Shown here in pieces: positions 16,657 through 23,543 of a DNA stretch of 64,000 nucleotides. The position numbers and the translations under genes were made by a program. Location: positions 2,046,001 to 2,110,000 of the forward strand of contig CBDEGR010000002.1 in the NCBI GenBank assembly GCA_965237895.1. The letters are read 5' to 3'. This stretch comes from CBDEGR01 sp965237895 (GTDB taxonomy: Bacteria > Acidobacteriota > Terriglobia > UBA7540 > JAPUME01). Every line of letters begins with the position of its first letter. Position 1 is the stretch's first letter. The notes under the pieces were generated by a model. It saw only the letters and a program-made list of their open reading frames with translations. It ran no database searches and was not told the origin of the DNA.

Positions 16657-18285
16657 CTAATCGAGACGATCGTAGGCAACGAGCGTCAGGAACTCAGGGA
16701 ACTCGTCGCTGGTCATCATTTCCTCATAGAGGCGCGCGGCCGTATGGAAATGGCCGTTGTCGAAGCGCTCAGCCCCAAGCAACTCCCGGATCTTCTTCAG
16801 TTCCTTGGGAATGTTGGCGCGCACCAGCTCCCTGGTGAGGGGTCTTCCATCCGTGAGCTTGATGCCATGGCGCACCCACTGCCAGACCTGCGCGCGCGAG
16901 ATCTCCGCCGTGGCCGCATCCTCCATCAGGTTGTAAATGGGAACGCAACCGTTGCCGCCCAGCCAAGCTTCAAAGTACTGGAGCCCTACGTCGATGTTGT
17001 GACACAAACCCTGCTCCGTAATGTCACCCTCCGGCACGGCGAGCAGATCCTTCTGGGTAATGTGGACATCCTCGCGGAGCCGATGAATCTGGTTCGGGGT
17101 CTTCATGTACTCGTCGAAGACCTCCTTGGCGATCCCCACCAAGCCGGGATGAGCAATCCAAGTGCCGTCATGACCCGCTTCAACCTCACGCAGCTTGTCC
17201 TGCCGAACCTTTTCGAGCGCCTTTTCGTTGGCCTCCGGATCACCCTTGATCGGGACCTGCGCGGCCATGCCACCCATGGCGTGGATGCCGCGGCGGTGAC
17301 AGGTCCGAATCAGAAGCTGAACGTAGGAGTTCAGAAAGTGGCGGTCCATGGTCACCAGCCCGCGGTTCGGCAGCTTAAAGTCGGGCCGGTTTCTGAATTT
17401 TTTGATGAAACTGAAAATGTAGTCCCAGCGGCCACAGTTCTCACCTGCAGAATGGTCTCGCAACTCCCAGAGGATTTCGTCCATTTCGAATGCCGCAAGG
17501 ATGTTTTCAATAAGCACGGTAGCGCGAATGGTGCCGCGCGGAATTCCAAGATAGTCTTGGGCGAAGTTGAAGACATCATTCCAGAGCCGGGCTTCGATGT
17601 GGTTTTCCAGCTTGGGGAGATAGAAGTAAGGGCCCGTACCTTTTTCGATCAAGCTCTTCGCGTTGTGGAAGAAGAAAAGCCCGAAATCGAACAGGGAGCC
17701 GGAGATCGGCTGCCCGTCCACCAGGAAGTGCTTCTCCACAAGATGCCAGCCGCGGGGCCGGACCATCAACGTTGCAATGTTCTCATTCAATTTGTAGTGT
17801 TTTCCGGCCGGATTCGTGAATTCGATTGTGCCTCGAACGGCATCGCAAAGGTTGACCTGCCCGCGGACGTTATTATCCCAGGTCGGCGAGTTGGAATCCT
17901 CGAAATCCGCCATGTAGACGTTGGCGTCGGAGTTGAGCGCGTTAATGATCATTTTCCGTTCCACCGGCCCGGTAATCTCCACCCTGCGGTCTTGGAGGTC
18001 TTTGGGAATGGGCGCAACCTTCCATTCGGCTTTACGAATGTCGGCGGTCTCGTCCAGAAAATCAGGCACCACGCCTCGCTGGAGTTCCTCCATGCGCGCG
18101 ACTCTACGCTCGAGCAACTCGCGCCGTCTCGGCTCAAACTTCCGCGCCATCTCGGCGAGAAACTGTGAGGCCTCGGGCGTGAGGACGCGTGTGTATTCTT
18201 CCAACACAGAACCGGCGATTCCGACACCGTCCACCTTGGGCGGTTCAGCGGATTTTTCTCTTGCCCCTGCAAGCTTTGTTGCCAT
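16657..18285 (-). CDS. aceB: Malate synthase (type A)
   Basis: Glyoxylate-shunt enzyme condensing glyoxylate with acetyl-CoA. The 542-residue length and motifs fit the A isoform: MADFEDSNSPTWDN, TLMVRPRGWHLVEKH, GPYFYLPKLENHIEARLWN, ATVLIENILAAFEMDEILWELRDH, HAMGGMAAQVPI and the late IYNLMEDAATAEISRAQVWQW with the catalytic Asp. A GGGGGAGGAAACC sequence just before the ATG is a strong ribosome-binding site. No isocitrate lyase gene is in the window. A weak GAGAC/GTCTC hairpin at 16630-16646 lies past the stop. Confidence 0.96.
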   Translation of the reverse strand: MATKLAGAREKSAEPPKVDGVGIAGSVLEEYTRVLTPEASQFLAEMARKFEPRRRELLERRVARMEELQRGVVPDFLDETADIRKAEWKVAPIPKDLQDRRVEITGPVERKMIINALNSDANVYMADFEDSNSPTWDNNVRGQVNLCDAVRGTIEFTNPAGKHYKLNENIATLMVRPRGWHLVEKHFLVDGQPISGSLFDFGLFFFHNAKSLIEKGTGPYFYLPKLENHIEARLWNDVFNFAQDYLGIPRGTIRATVLIENILAAFEMDEILWELRDHSAGENCGRWDYIFSFIKKFRNRPDFKLPNRGLVTMDRHFLNSYVQLLIRTCHRRGIHAMGGMAAQVPIKGDPEANEKALEKVRQDKLREVEAGHDGTWIAHPGLVGIAKEVFDEYMKTPNQIHRLREDVHITQKDLLAVPEGDITEQGLCHNIDVGLQYFEAWLGGNGCVPIYNLMEDAATAEISRAQVWQWVRHGIKLTDGRPLTRELVRANIPKELKKIRELLGAERFDNGHFHTAARLYEEMMTSDEFPEFLTLVAYDRLD

Positions 18286-18314
18286 GGTTTCCTCCCCCGT
18301 AATTAAGGTACAAG

Positions 18315-18725
18315 CTACTTCAGCCCCGCGGCGTCCCTGTCGAAAATGTAGATGCCGTTGCCGACGCCGGCGATCAACTCCGCCTTGGGGACCTGAAAAG
18401 CGATGGTTCGCCCGTCGTCGCTCACCACGGGATTCGAAGCTTTGAAAACGCCTCCCTCATTGAAGTAAGTGATCCGTTGGTGTTTCCCGCTTCCATCCAG
18501 CTCCAACCTCCACAAGTCGATGTGTCCGCTGCCCTTGAAGTTCGGGCTGGTTTGTTTGTCACACTCCACGAGAGTGGCCTTGCCGTCAGGAAAAATACCT
18601 TCCGGCTCGTCGTATTGTTCCACCGCGTTGGACATGTTCGTGAATTTTCCGTCTTCGAGGTCCAGCAACATGACATCCATACCCTGGTACCCATAGGCGG
18701 AGAAGGTCAACTTCCCTTCCTCCAT
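18315..18725 (-). pseudogene. C-terminal fragment of a TolB/WD40-like beta-propeller protein
   Basis: The 136 residues read as the last blades of a PD40/TolB-like propeller: KLTFSAYGYQGMDVMLLDLEDG, GHIDLWRLELDGSGKHQRITYF, NPVVSDDGRTIAFQVPK and a final IYIFDRD. There is no signal peptide or N-terminal part, and the sequence upstream belongs to an unrelated mobile-element scrap, so this is probably the 3' remnant of a larger secreted protein. It lies just upstream of malate synthase, on the same strand. Confidence 0.6.
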
Positions 18726-18740
18726 GGGACTCTTTGTTTC

Positions 18741-18989
18741 ATGATGCTGCGAGCCCTATTATACGCCGTCTTGACCCTTTATCACCTGACTCTCAACTCC
18801 CTTGCCCTTCTAGAACGCAGCTTACGGTCTAGCCCCTCACTCGCCGCTGAAAATCTGTTTCTGCGGAAACACCAAGCTACGGTTCGCCAAAACTCGATCT
18901 CCATGAAAATAAACGAACTCGTTCGCCTCGTGGCTCGCCACCGCGAGCACGCTTTCACTGATTTGGACGTAACCGAAATGAGATTTTGA
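18741..18989 (+). pseudogene. Fragment resembling the N-terminus of an integrase/transposase ORF
   Basis: The frame gives a hydrophobic start followed by LERSLRSSPSLAAENLFLRK, which resembles the R-S-x-x-x-L-x-A-E-N-L-F-L-R-K-Q-L opening of transposases of the DDE integrase type. Homology breaks down right after this, and no DDE domain follows. It is read as a decayed insertion-sequence piece. Confidence 0.45.
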
Positions 18990-19052
18990 ATCACGGACCT
19001 AAGGAATCTTTTCGACGGGGTGGAAGGTTTGTACAACCATGCTTCTGGGTGT

Positions 19053-19582
19053 TCAGGCGATGATTTGGCCAGCGGCGATGGGGATTAGCTTTTCCAGGGG
19101 AGTGTCCGGGTTAAGTTCCTGTAGCCGCTTCAGGCGGGTGGTCAGCTTGGTTACGCGGCGGATGGAGCCTTGGATGTCTTTGGAATCTCTTCGGCGACAC
19201 CTTCCCTGATTCTTCCCAAAGAGGAACGGACAATGGCCTGCACCTCGGAGGGTGCCATGCCGGGCAGAAGATCGTGAACCGCGACGCGGCTCCAGAGCTG
19301 CTCGAAGTCCTGGCTCTTTCTTCCTCCGTTCGTAAACAAATCATAGACCCGCTTGGTGCCGACCAGTACCATCCCACAACGGCTCAGATCATGGATGTGG
19401 CGCAACAACTCCAACGAGGCCACGCTCAGGTGCTTGGCCTCATCGATCAAGATCAAATGCGGATCGGCTTCCAGCTTTTGGATGACCCACTCGATCAGAA
19501 CATGGGCCGGCTTGGCGGTCGGCAGCCCTCCGGTGGATTCTCTCTCATTCCACCTTGTACAAAAATCCCCGGTCACGCTCAT
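19053..19582 (-). pseudogene. Decayed transposition ATPase (AAA, TniB/MuB/IstB-like)
   Basis: The readable part starts inside an AAA domain: ADPHLILIDEAKHLS is a Walker B, followed by LELLRHIHDLSRCGMVLVGTKRVYDL and SRVAVHDLLPGM, as in transposition AAA proteins. No Walker A is present, so the N-terminal half is lost. A frameshift near 19172 separates the first frame from a continuation (DIQGSIRRVTKLTTRLKRL to AAGQIIA) that ends at the TGA at 19053-19055. This and the neighbouring fragment suggest an old transposon remnant. Confidence 0.6.
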
Positions 19583-19628
19583 GTCCTACAACGTCTTTTT
19601 GCAGTGGATCATTTTTGGCTAAGGACAA

Positions 19629-20069
19629 CTAGCTACCGGCCGGTAATTCCGCCGGGGCACAGAAACGGCCAAAGGCGTTGGTTAGGTTCTGCGCAATATC
19701 TTCGGGAGTACAGCCTTCGATCTGGTGTCGTTCAAGCATGAAAACGACTTTTCCCTCGTGCAATAAGGCGATTTGAGGCGAAGAAGGAGGGTACCCTTGG
19801 AAGTAACTGCGCGCCTGAGCAGTTGCGTCCCGGTCCTGACCGGCGAAGACCGTCACCAAAACATCTGGGCGTACGTGCTGGGAAAGGGCAAGAGCTATGC
19901 CGGGCCGGGCTTTTCCGGCAGCACACCCACAAATGGAGTTTACAGCGACCAAAACTGTCCCCTTGGCGGGGGCCAGGACGGCGTCTACTTCCTCCGCTGT
20001 TCTCATTTCGCGGAAGCCAACGCTGGTAAGTTCCTCTCTCATTGGTTGAACCGTCTCTTCAGGATACAT
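19629..20069 (-). CDS. Bacilliredoxin, BrxA/BrxB family
   Basis: Thioredoxin-like protein of the YphP/YqiW family, which removes bacillithiol from proteins in Firmicutes; in other phyla the partner thiol is unknown. The 146-residue sequence begins MYPEETVQPMREELT as usual for the family and has the atypical Cys-Gly-Cys active site in NSICGCAAG near residue 49. GQDRDATAQARSYFQGYPPSSPQIAL and FMLERHQIEG are further family landmarks. It is a single gene, flanked by mobile-element debris. Confidence 0.92.
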   Translation of the reverse strand: MYPEETVQPMREELTSVGFREMRTAEEVDAVLAPAKGTVLVAVNSICGCAAGKARPGIALALSQHVRPDVLVTVFAGQDRDATAQARSYFQGYPPSSPQIALLHEGKVVFMLERHQIEGCTPEDIAQNLTNAFGRFCAPAELPAGS

Positions 20070-20605
20070 TCTTCTCTCTCCTTTCCGGTAAACTCACCGA
20101 GGCTTCAAGAGGAATGAAATTGTACTCTTAAAGACCTGGGTTAGAGCTTTCTGGTTGACTTTCTCCTGGGGTTCCCTCACCTGATTTCCCGCATCCGCTT
20201 CGACTTGTTGAGTATACCACAACACCCTACCTATCGGGGCCCGGCACAGAATTGGAACTGCTGTTCCCCAAGACCTATCATTATCTTCCGCGCTCGACCG
20301 ATCGGGGTAAAGCGGGAATTTTCAGTTTTCAACTTTCGCTTGGGTAAAGAATCTATTCTAGTCGCCCTCTCGTTTCAAGCTCAAATCGCCATGCAGGACG
20401 GCGGTGCGGGCGGGTGGGGTAGAAACAGGAGCGAGCGCAAGGGGGTGTAATTTTGGGTGGCCCCCGCACCACACGCTCAAATTGCACCAAAATTGGGCAA
20501 AAAGTGGGGGGAGGGCACTTTCAGATCGCCCTATCACCTATCTTGTCAACGCGGATGGTAGACGCAGGACACTAGAATACCCTAAATGCTACCGCCCGGG
20601 CCGAC
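20070..20605. other. 536-base gap without a recognised gene
   Basis: Upstream of the bacilliredoxin gene and downstream of the SagB-type gene. Short open frames here have no recognisable protein character. No tRNA, clear hairpin terminator or repeat was seen. Confidence 0.4.
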
Positions 20606-22159
20606 TCATGGGGATGGCGGAAACGCTCGCTTCGCGGGCTTTCCGACCGCCACCAGAAAGATGGCGCTCTTGCCCTTCGCGTGGGGTGAAAAAAACTCAG
20701 TCACCTCGTCGTCGTAAAACGTCAGCCCGGTCGCCCCCAACCCCTGCGCATAGGAGGCAAGGTAGAGCTTTCCGCCCAGGATGCCGGCTTCGAGTTGCAC
20801 GGCACGATACCCTCGGTTCCCAAATCGCTTTAGAACCGGATTCAAGTCAGCCAGGAAAAAGATTGTCACTGCAGCGTCAGCCGGCAGTTCCTGATCCAGG
20901 CCCAGGTGTCCCGCCTCCCTGCGAAAATCGCCTTCCTTCAAGCATTCGAGAACGCAGTCGTTTCGATGAAGCACGTAAGCCCCCGCAGGCAGCCCCTCGA
21001 CCGAGTGAACGATCAAGTACAGTTCATTCAGCAGTGTGCCGGCGGGGTCGAGGAAATCGGACGAAAACCCCTGCGTGGCCCGGTGAAGGAGCGTTGAAAG
21101 CTGGGAAATATGGATGGGGTTCTGCGTGAATCTACGCGCCGAGCCGCGCCGCAGGATAACGCGATCAACGGGGTCGGGAGGAGCATCACCTGCCGTCAAT
21201 GGCTCAAGGGGCACGAGGCGTCCGGTAGGGTTCAGAGGCTCATTTTTCGGAGTCTTCCCCCGCCAGGCCATAACCTCTTCCGCCGAATGCAGGCAGGACG
21301 CCACGTGCATCTCGCGCATGGCCGGGTAATCCACCTCTTCGTGGGAGAGTGGCACTGTCTCAAGTTCGAGGGATGGGATATCACCCGTGTGCTCGCGAGG
21401 CGATTGGGAAACGAACCCGAGTGAAACCAGTGACAGAGCCACTTCGCGGTTCGTATCGAGGCTCAGCAAGGGATTCACTTCCTCATCCACAAAGCCGGTC
21501 ACGACGCGGGTCGGCAGGCTCAATCCCGCTGCGGTTGCCATCATGTTGGCCAGAATCGTGCCGTTGTCCCAACCGAAATGGCGATAGGTTCTGGCCTGAT
21601 ATTTCCAGGCGTTACGCCAATAGGTCCCGGTGCTCACAAGGATCACGGGAGCGTGAGCCACGGAAGGTTCCTCGCCCGAGGCACGAACGACGAGATGCCG
21701 AAAGTCTCCGGCACGCAACCTGCACAGGCTGAAGTCGTCCGGGCCGAAATGGTACACGCCGGCTTCGAGGTCCACCAGGTCGCCCGTGACCAGGTACAGC
21801 TCAATCGAGTAGAGCGCCCCGGTACAGGCAGCGGCGCGGAAGAAAATCTCTCCCCCCGGATAGTTCCTGCGCTTCGTGATGCCCGCGGAAAAGTGGAGCA
21901 CCTGCGCGAGCATTTTCCTATCGGGTACTCGTTGATCGGACGGCAGGACTTCCAGACTCGCAGCGGCCTCGAGCGCCGACATCTGCAGCGGATCGAAATC
22001 ACGCGGGAGGGGAATAGGCTCGAGAGTCAAATAGATTTTGAAAGGTAACGGATGATTCGACCAGTCGAGATAATGGCCGCCGGAGCGAATGCTCAAGAAA
22101 GAATGTTTCGTTCCCTCGTGATAATTCCATGCTGCCTGAATGTCGCGGTTGAGCTTCAA
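20606..22159 (-). CDS. SagB/ThcOx-type double-domain nitroreductase-like oxidoreductase
   Basis: A 517-residue protein made of two tandem nitroreductase-fold domains. The first half begins AWNYHEGTKHSFLSI and includes FSAGITKRR, EIFFRAAACTGALYSIELYLV and GGHYLDWSNHP, typical of SagB-type proteins. The second has ILRRGSARRFTQNPI, LNELYLIVHSVEGLPAGAYVL and YRAVQLEAGILGGKLYLASYAQGLGATGLTFY, where flavin contacts are expected. SagB-type enzymes dehydrogenate azolines in peptide natural products, but many tandem forms sit outside such clusters; no YcaO or precursor gene is visible here. A secreted bicupin gene lies just upstream on the same strand. Confidence 0.86.
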   Translation of the reverse strand: MKLNRDIQAAWNYHEGTKHSFLSIRSGGHYLDWSNHPLPFKIYLTLEPIPLPRDFDPLQMSALEAAASLEVLPSDQRVPDRKMLAQVLHFSAGITKRRNYPGGEIFFRAAACTGALYSIELYLVTGDLVDLEAGVYHFGPDDFSLCRLRAGDFRHLVVRASGEEPSVAHAPVILVSTGTYWRNAWKYQARTYRHFGWDNGTILANMMATAAGLSLPTRVVTGFVDEEVNPLLSLDTNREVALSLVSLGFVSQSPREHTGDIPSLELETVPLSHEEVDYPAMREMHVASCLHSAEEVMAWRGKTPKNEPLNPTGRLVPLEPLTAGDAPPDPVDRVILRRGSARRFTQNPIHISQLSTLLHRATQGFSSDFLDPAGTLLNELYLIVHSVEGLPAGAYVLHRNDCVLECLKEGDFRREAGHLGLDQELPADAAVTIFFLADLNPVLKRFGNRGYRAVQLEAGILGGKLYLASYAQGLGATGLTFYDDEVTEFFSPHAKGKSAIFLVAVGKPAKRAFPPSP

Positions 22160-22182
22160 CTTACGCCTATTTAAGGTATTCG

Positions 22183-22989
22183 CTATCTGGCTGAGCCCGG
22201 AGGAGATTGGATTTGGATGACAACGGCAGGTTGGGAAGTGGAATTTGTGACCGTTACCTTACCTGAATCAACAGCAAAGAAGAGGCTTCTTTCCGGCACG
22301 GGATAGGTTCCGCTTGCGTGTTCGACCGACACCGACCCCTTCCAAACAAAGAGCATTCCCTCCCCGCTCGCAGGAAGCTCGGCAGGAAACCAGCCGCCGG
22401 GTTCCAGCCTTCGATGCGCTACAGCCACCCTCTCCGAGCCCATGCCGGGATGAACAAAGAAGCCGTCCTTGTTCCCGAACTCGATCAACCGAACCGCTCC
22501 TGGGGTGATGACCCCTTTGGGGGGCTCAGCGCCGGCCCTCGAGGAGTCCCGAGCACCCGTGTAAAGACGAAAATCAGGAGGACATTGGAAGCTGATCAGA
22601 AAGGCCTTGCCAGTTCCTCGTGTAATGGTCCCGTGAATCTCGCCGCTCGGAACAAATGCTGCGTGGCCGGTCGGCAGCCGGCGCAGCGAATCGCCTTGGC
22701 GCACATCGGCCTCTCCTTCGAGGACCAGAAAGGTGTCGTCGGAGGAGTCATGGACATGCTGAGGAAACTCGTCGCCCGGTCTTGACTCTGCGTAGTTGAA
22801 GGTCAGCCGCTTGGCGCCCATCTCCGGATGAACCAAGCGTTTGCCCACAATCGTTCCCATCCGGAAGTCCACGCCGTCCTCCAGGTGAATCACTCTCCGC
22901 ACCTGACCCTCCTCGCATCCTGCGCTCCGGCCCAGGAGGAAAAAAATTCCAAGACTCAGAAAAAGGTAGCTGGATTTTAGGTATTTCAC
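22183..22989 (-). CDS. Secreted double-cupin protein
   Basis: A 268-residue protein with an N-terminal signal sequence (YLFLSLGIFFLLGRSAGC), possibly lipidated at Cys25. Two cupin domains follow: the first has PGDEFPQHVHDSSDDTFLVLEGE with His and Asp/Glu metal-type ligands, the second PGGWFPAELPASGEGMLFVWKG lacks the His pair and may be structural. It ends 23 bases before the SagB-type gene, so the two are likely co-transcribed. Function unknown. Confidence 0.78.
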   Translation of the reverse strand: MKYLKSSYLFLSLGIFFLLGRSAGCEEGQVRRVIHLEDGVDFRMGTIVGKRLVHPEMGAKRLTFNYAESRPGDEFPQHVHDSSDDTFLVLEGEADVRQGDSLRRLPTGHAAFVPSGEIHGTITRGTGKAFLISFQCPPDFRLYTGARDSSRAGAEPPKGVITPGAVRLIEFGNKDGFFVHPGMGSERVAVAHRRLEPGGWFPAELPASGEGMLFVWKGSVSVEHASGTYPVPERSLFFAVDSGKVTVTNSTSQPAVVIQIQSPPGSAR

Positions 22990-23117
22990 GTCGGAACTCC
23001 CATCAACTGGAATTAGTTTTTTGGCCCTCCGGCACTCGCGAGTATATACCCATTGGCCCCCAACTGAGCCCTTAGGGGTGGGCTATGAATATGCACGCTT
23101 GTAACTCGTTGAAAGAA

Positions 23118-23194
23118 TGGTCGGGGCGGGCGGATTCGAACCGCCGACCTCCTGCTCCCAAAGCAGGCGCGATGCCAGGCTACGCTACGCCCCG
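23118..23194 (-). tRNA. tRNA-Pro (anticodon TGG)
   Basis: Read on the minus strand, a 77-base cloverleaf: acceptor CGGGGCG pairs with CGCCCCG, the anticodon arm is CCTGC-TTTGGGA-GCAGG with TGG at the centre, the T arm carries GGTTCGAATCC, and an encoded CCA ends the gene at 23118-23120. This anticodon reads CCN proline codons. Confidence 0.95.
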
Positions 23195-23235
23195 AATCGG
23201 CCGTTCGAATACGAGGTCTCCAGTCCTTCCAACCG

Positions 23236-23264
23236 ATTATACGCTACCGAGCGGGTCCGACAGC
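23236..23264 (-). promoter_or_regulatory. Candidate promoter for tRNA-Pro
   Basis: A perfect TATAAT on the minus strand (23236-23241), about 42 bases before the tRNA 5' end. The -35 region at about 23259-23264 (GCTGTC) is weak. It lies back-to-back with the promoter at 23271-23300. Confidence 0.45.
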
Positions 23265-23270
23265 CCCCTC

Positions 23271-23300
23271 TTGACAAAATTAATGCCAATAAACCACAAT
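23271..23300 (+). promoter_or_regulatory. Promoter of the Cys leader and sulfite reductase operon
   Basis: Perfect TTGACA (23271-23276), an 18-base spacer, and CACAAT (23295-23300). The expected start, near 23307, is only a few bases ahead of the leader-peptide ATG at 23310, so that ORF would be leaderless or nearly so. No Shine-Dalgarno sequence precedes it. Confidence 0.6.
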
Positions 23301-23309
23301 ACTCGTACC

Positions 23310-23411
23310 ATGTCTTTCGTTCCGAGAGCACCGGAAGCCTGCGGGCAAAACCAGCCGTGTTGCTGTTGTTGCCCCTGTTGGGGTCTCCGCGGCGGAACTT
23401 TGGGTCTCTAA
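23310..23411 (+). CDS. Poly-cysteine leader peptide (attenuator ORF)
   Basis: A 33-codon ORF with seven Cys codons. Residues 17-21 are five consecutive Cys (TGT TGC TGT TGT TGC, 23358-23372), then Pro, Cys, Trp; another Cys lies at residue 11. The stop is TAA at 23409-23411. It sits between a TTGACA promoter and an intrinsic terminator, ahead of a sulfite reductase gene. By analogy with trp/his leaders and the poly-Cys uORFs reported upstream of sulfur genes in mycobacteria, translation would sense charged tRNA-Cys. The peptide itself probably has no function. Confidence 0.75.
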   Translation: MSFVPRAPEACGQNQPCCCCCPCWGLRGGTLGL

Positions 23412-23447
23412 ACTACTCTAAAGTTATTTGGGAAAATCACCCGCCGC
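23389..23447 (+). promoter_or_regulatory. Anti-terminator pairing of the Cys attenuator
   Basis: GCGGCGG at 23389-23395, inside the leader ORF just past the Cys codons, is the exact complement of CCGCCGC at 23441-23447, the left arm of the terminator. A ribosome stalled on the Cys run would leave the first segment free and prevent the terminator. One that reaches the stop codon would cover it and allow termination. Confidence 0.65.
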
Positions 23448-23477
23448 AAGAAAATAAAACTTGCAGGCGGGTTTTTT
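23439..23477 (+). terminator. Intrinsic terminator in the sulfite reductase leader
   Basis: ACCCGCC-GCAAG (23439-23450) pairs with CTTGC-A-GGCGGGT (23460-23472) with one bulged A and a 9-base A-rich loop, followed by six T residues (23472-23477). It has no upstream gene on this strand other than the leader peptide, and it lies 66 bases before the sulfite reductase ATG. Confidence 0.85.
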
Positions 23478-23543
23478 AGTTTTCATGGACGGCGCCGGGC
23501 CGCCCGAACCCGCTCACCAAAAATTTTTCAGGGAATCAGTAAC

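Noticed and set aside
16465..18168. A 567-codon plus-strand frame opposite malate synthase
   Set aside because: Antisense shadow of a clear enzyme gene; no domains.
23085..23411. A 108-codon plus-strand frame running through the tRNA-Pro region into the poly-Cys stretch
   Set aside because: Its first part is antisense to tRNA-Pro and non-coding in character. The short ORF from 23310, directly behind a promoter, explains the Cys run better.
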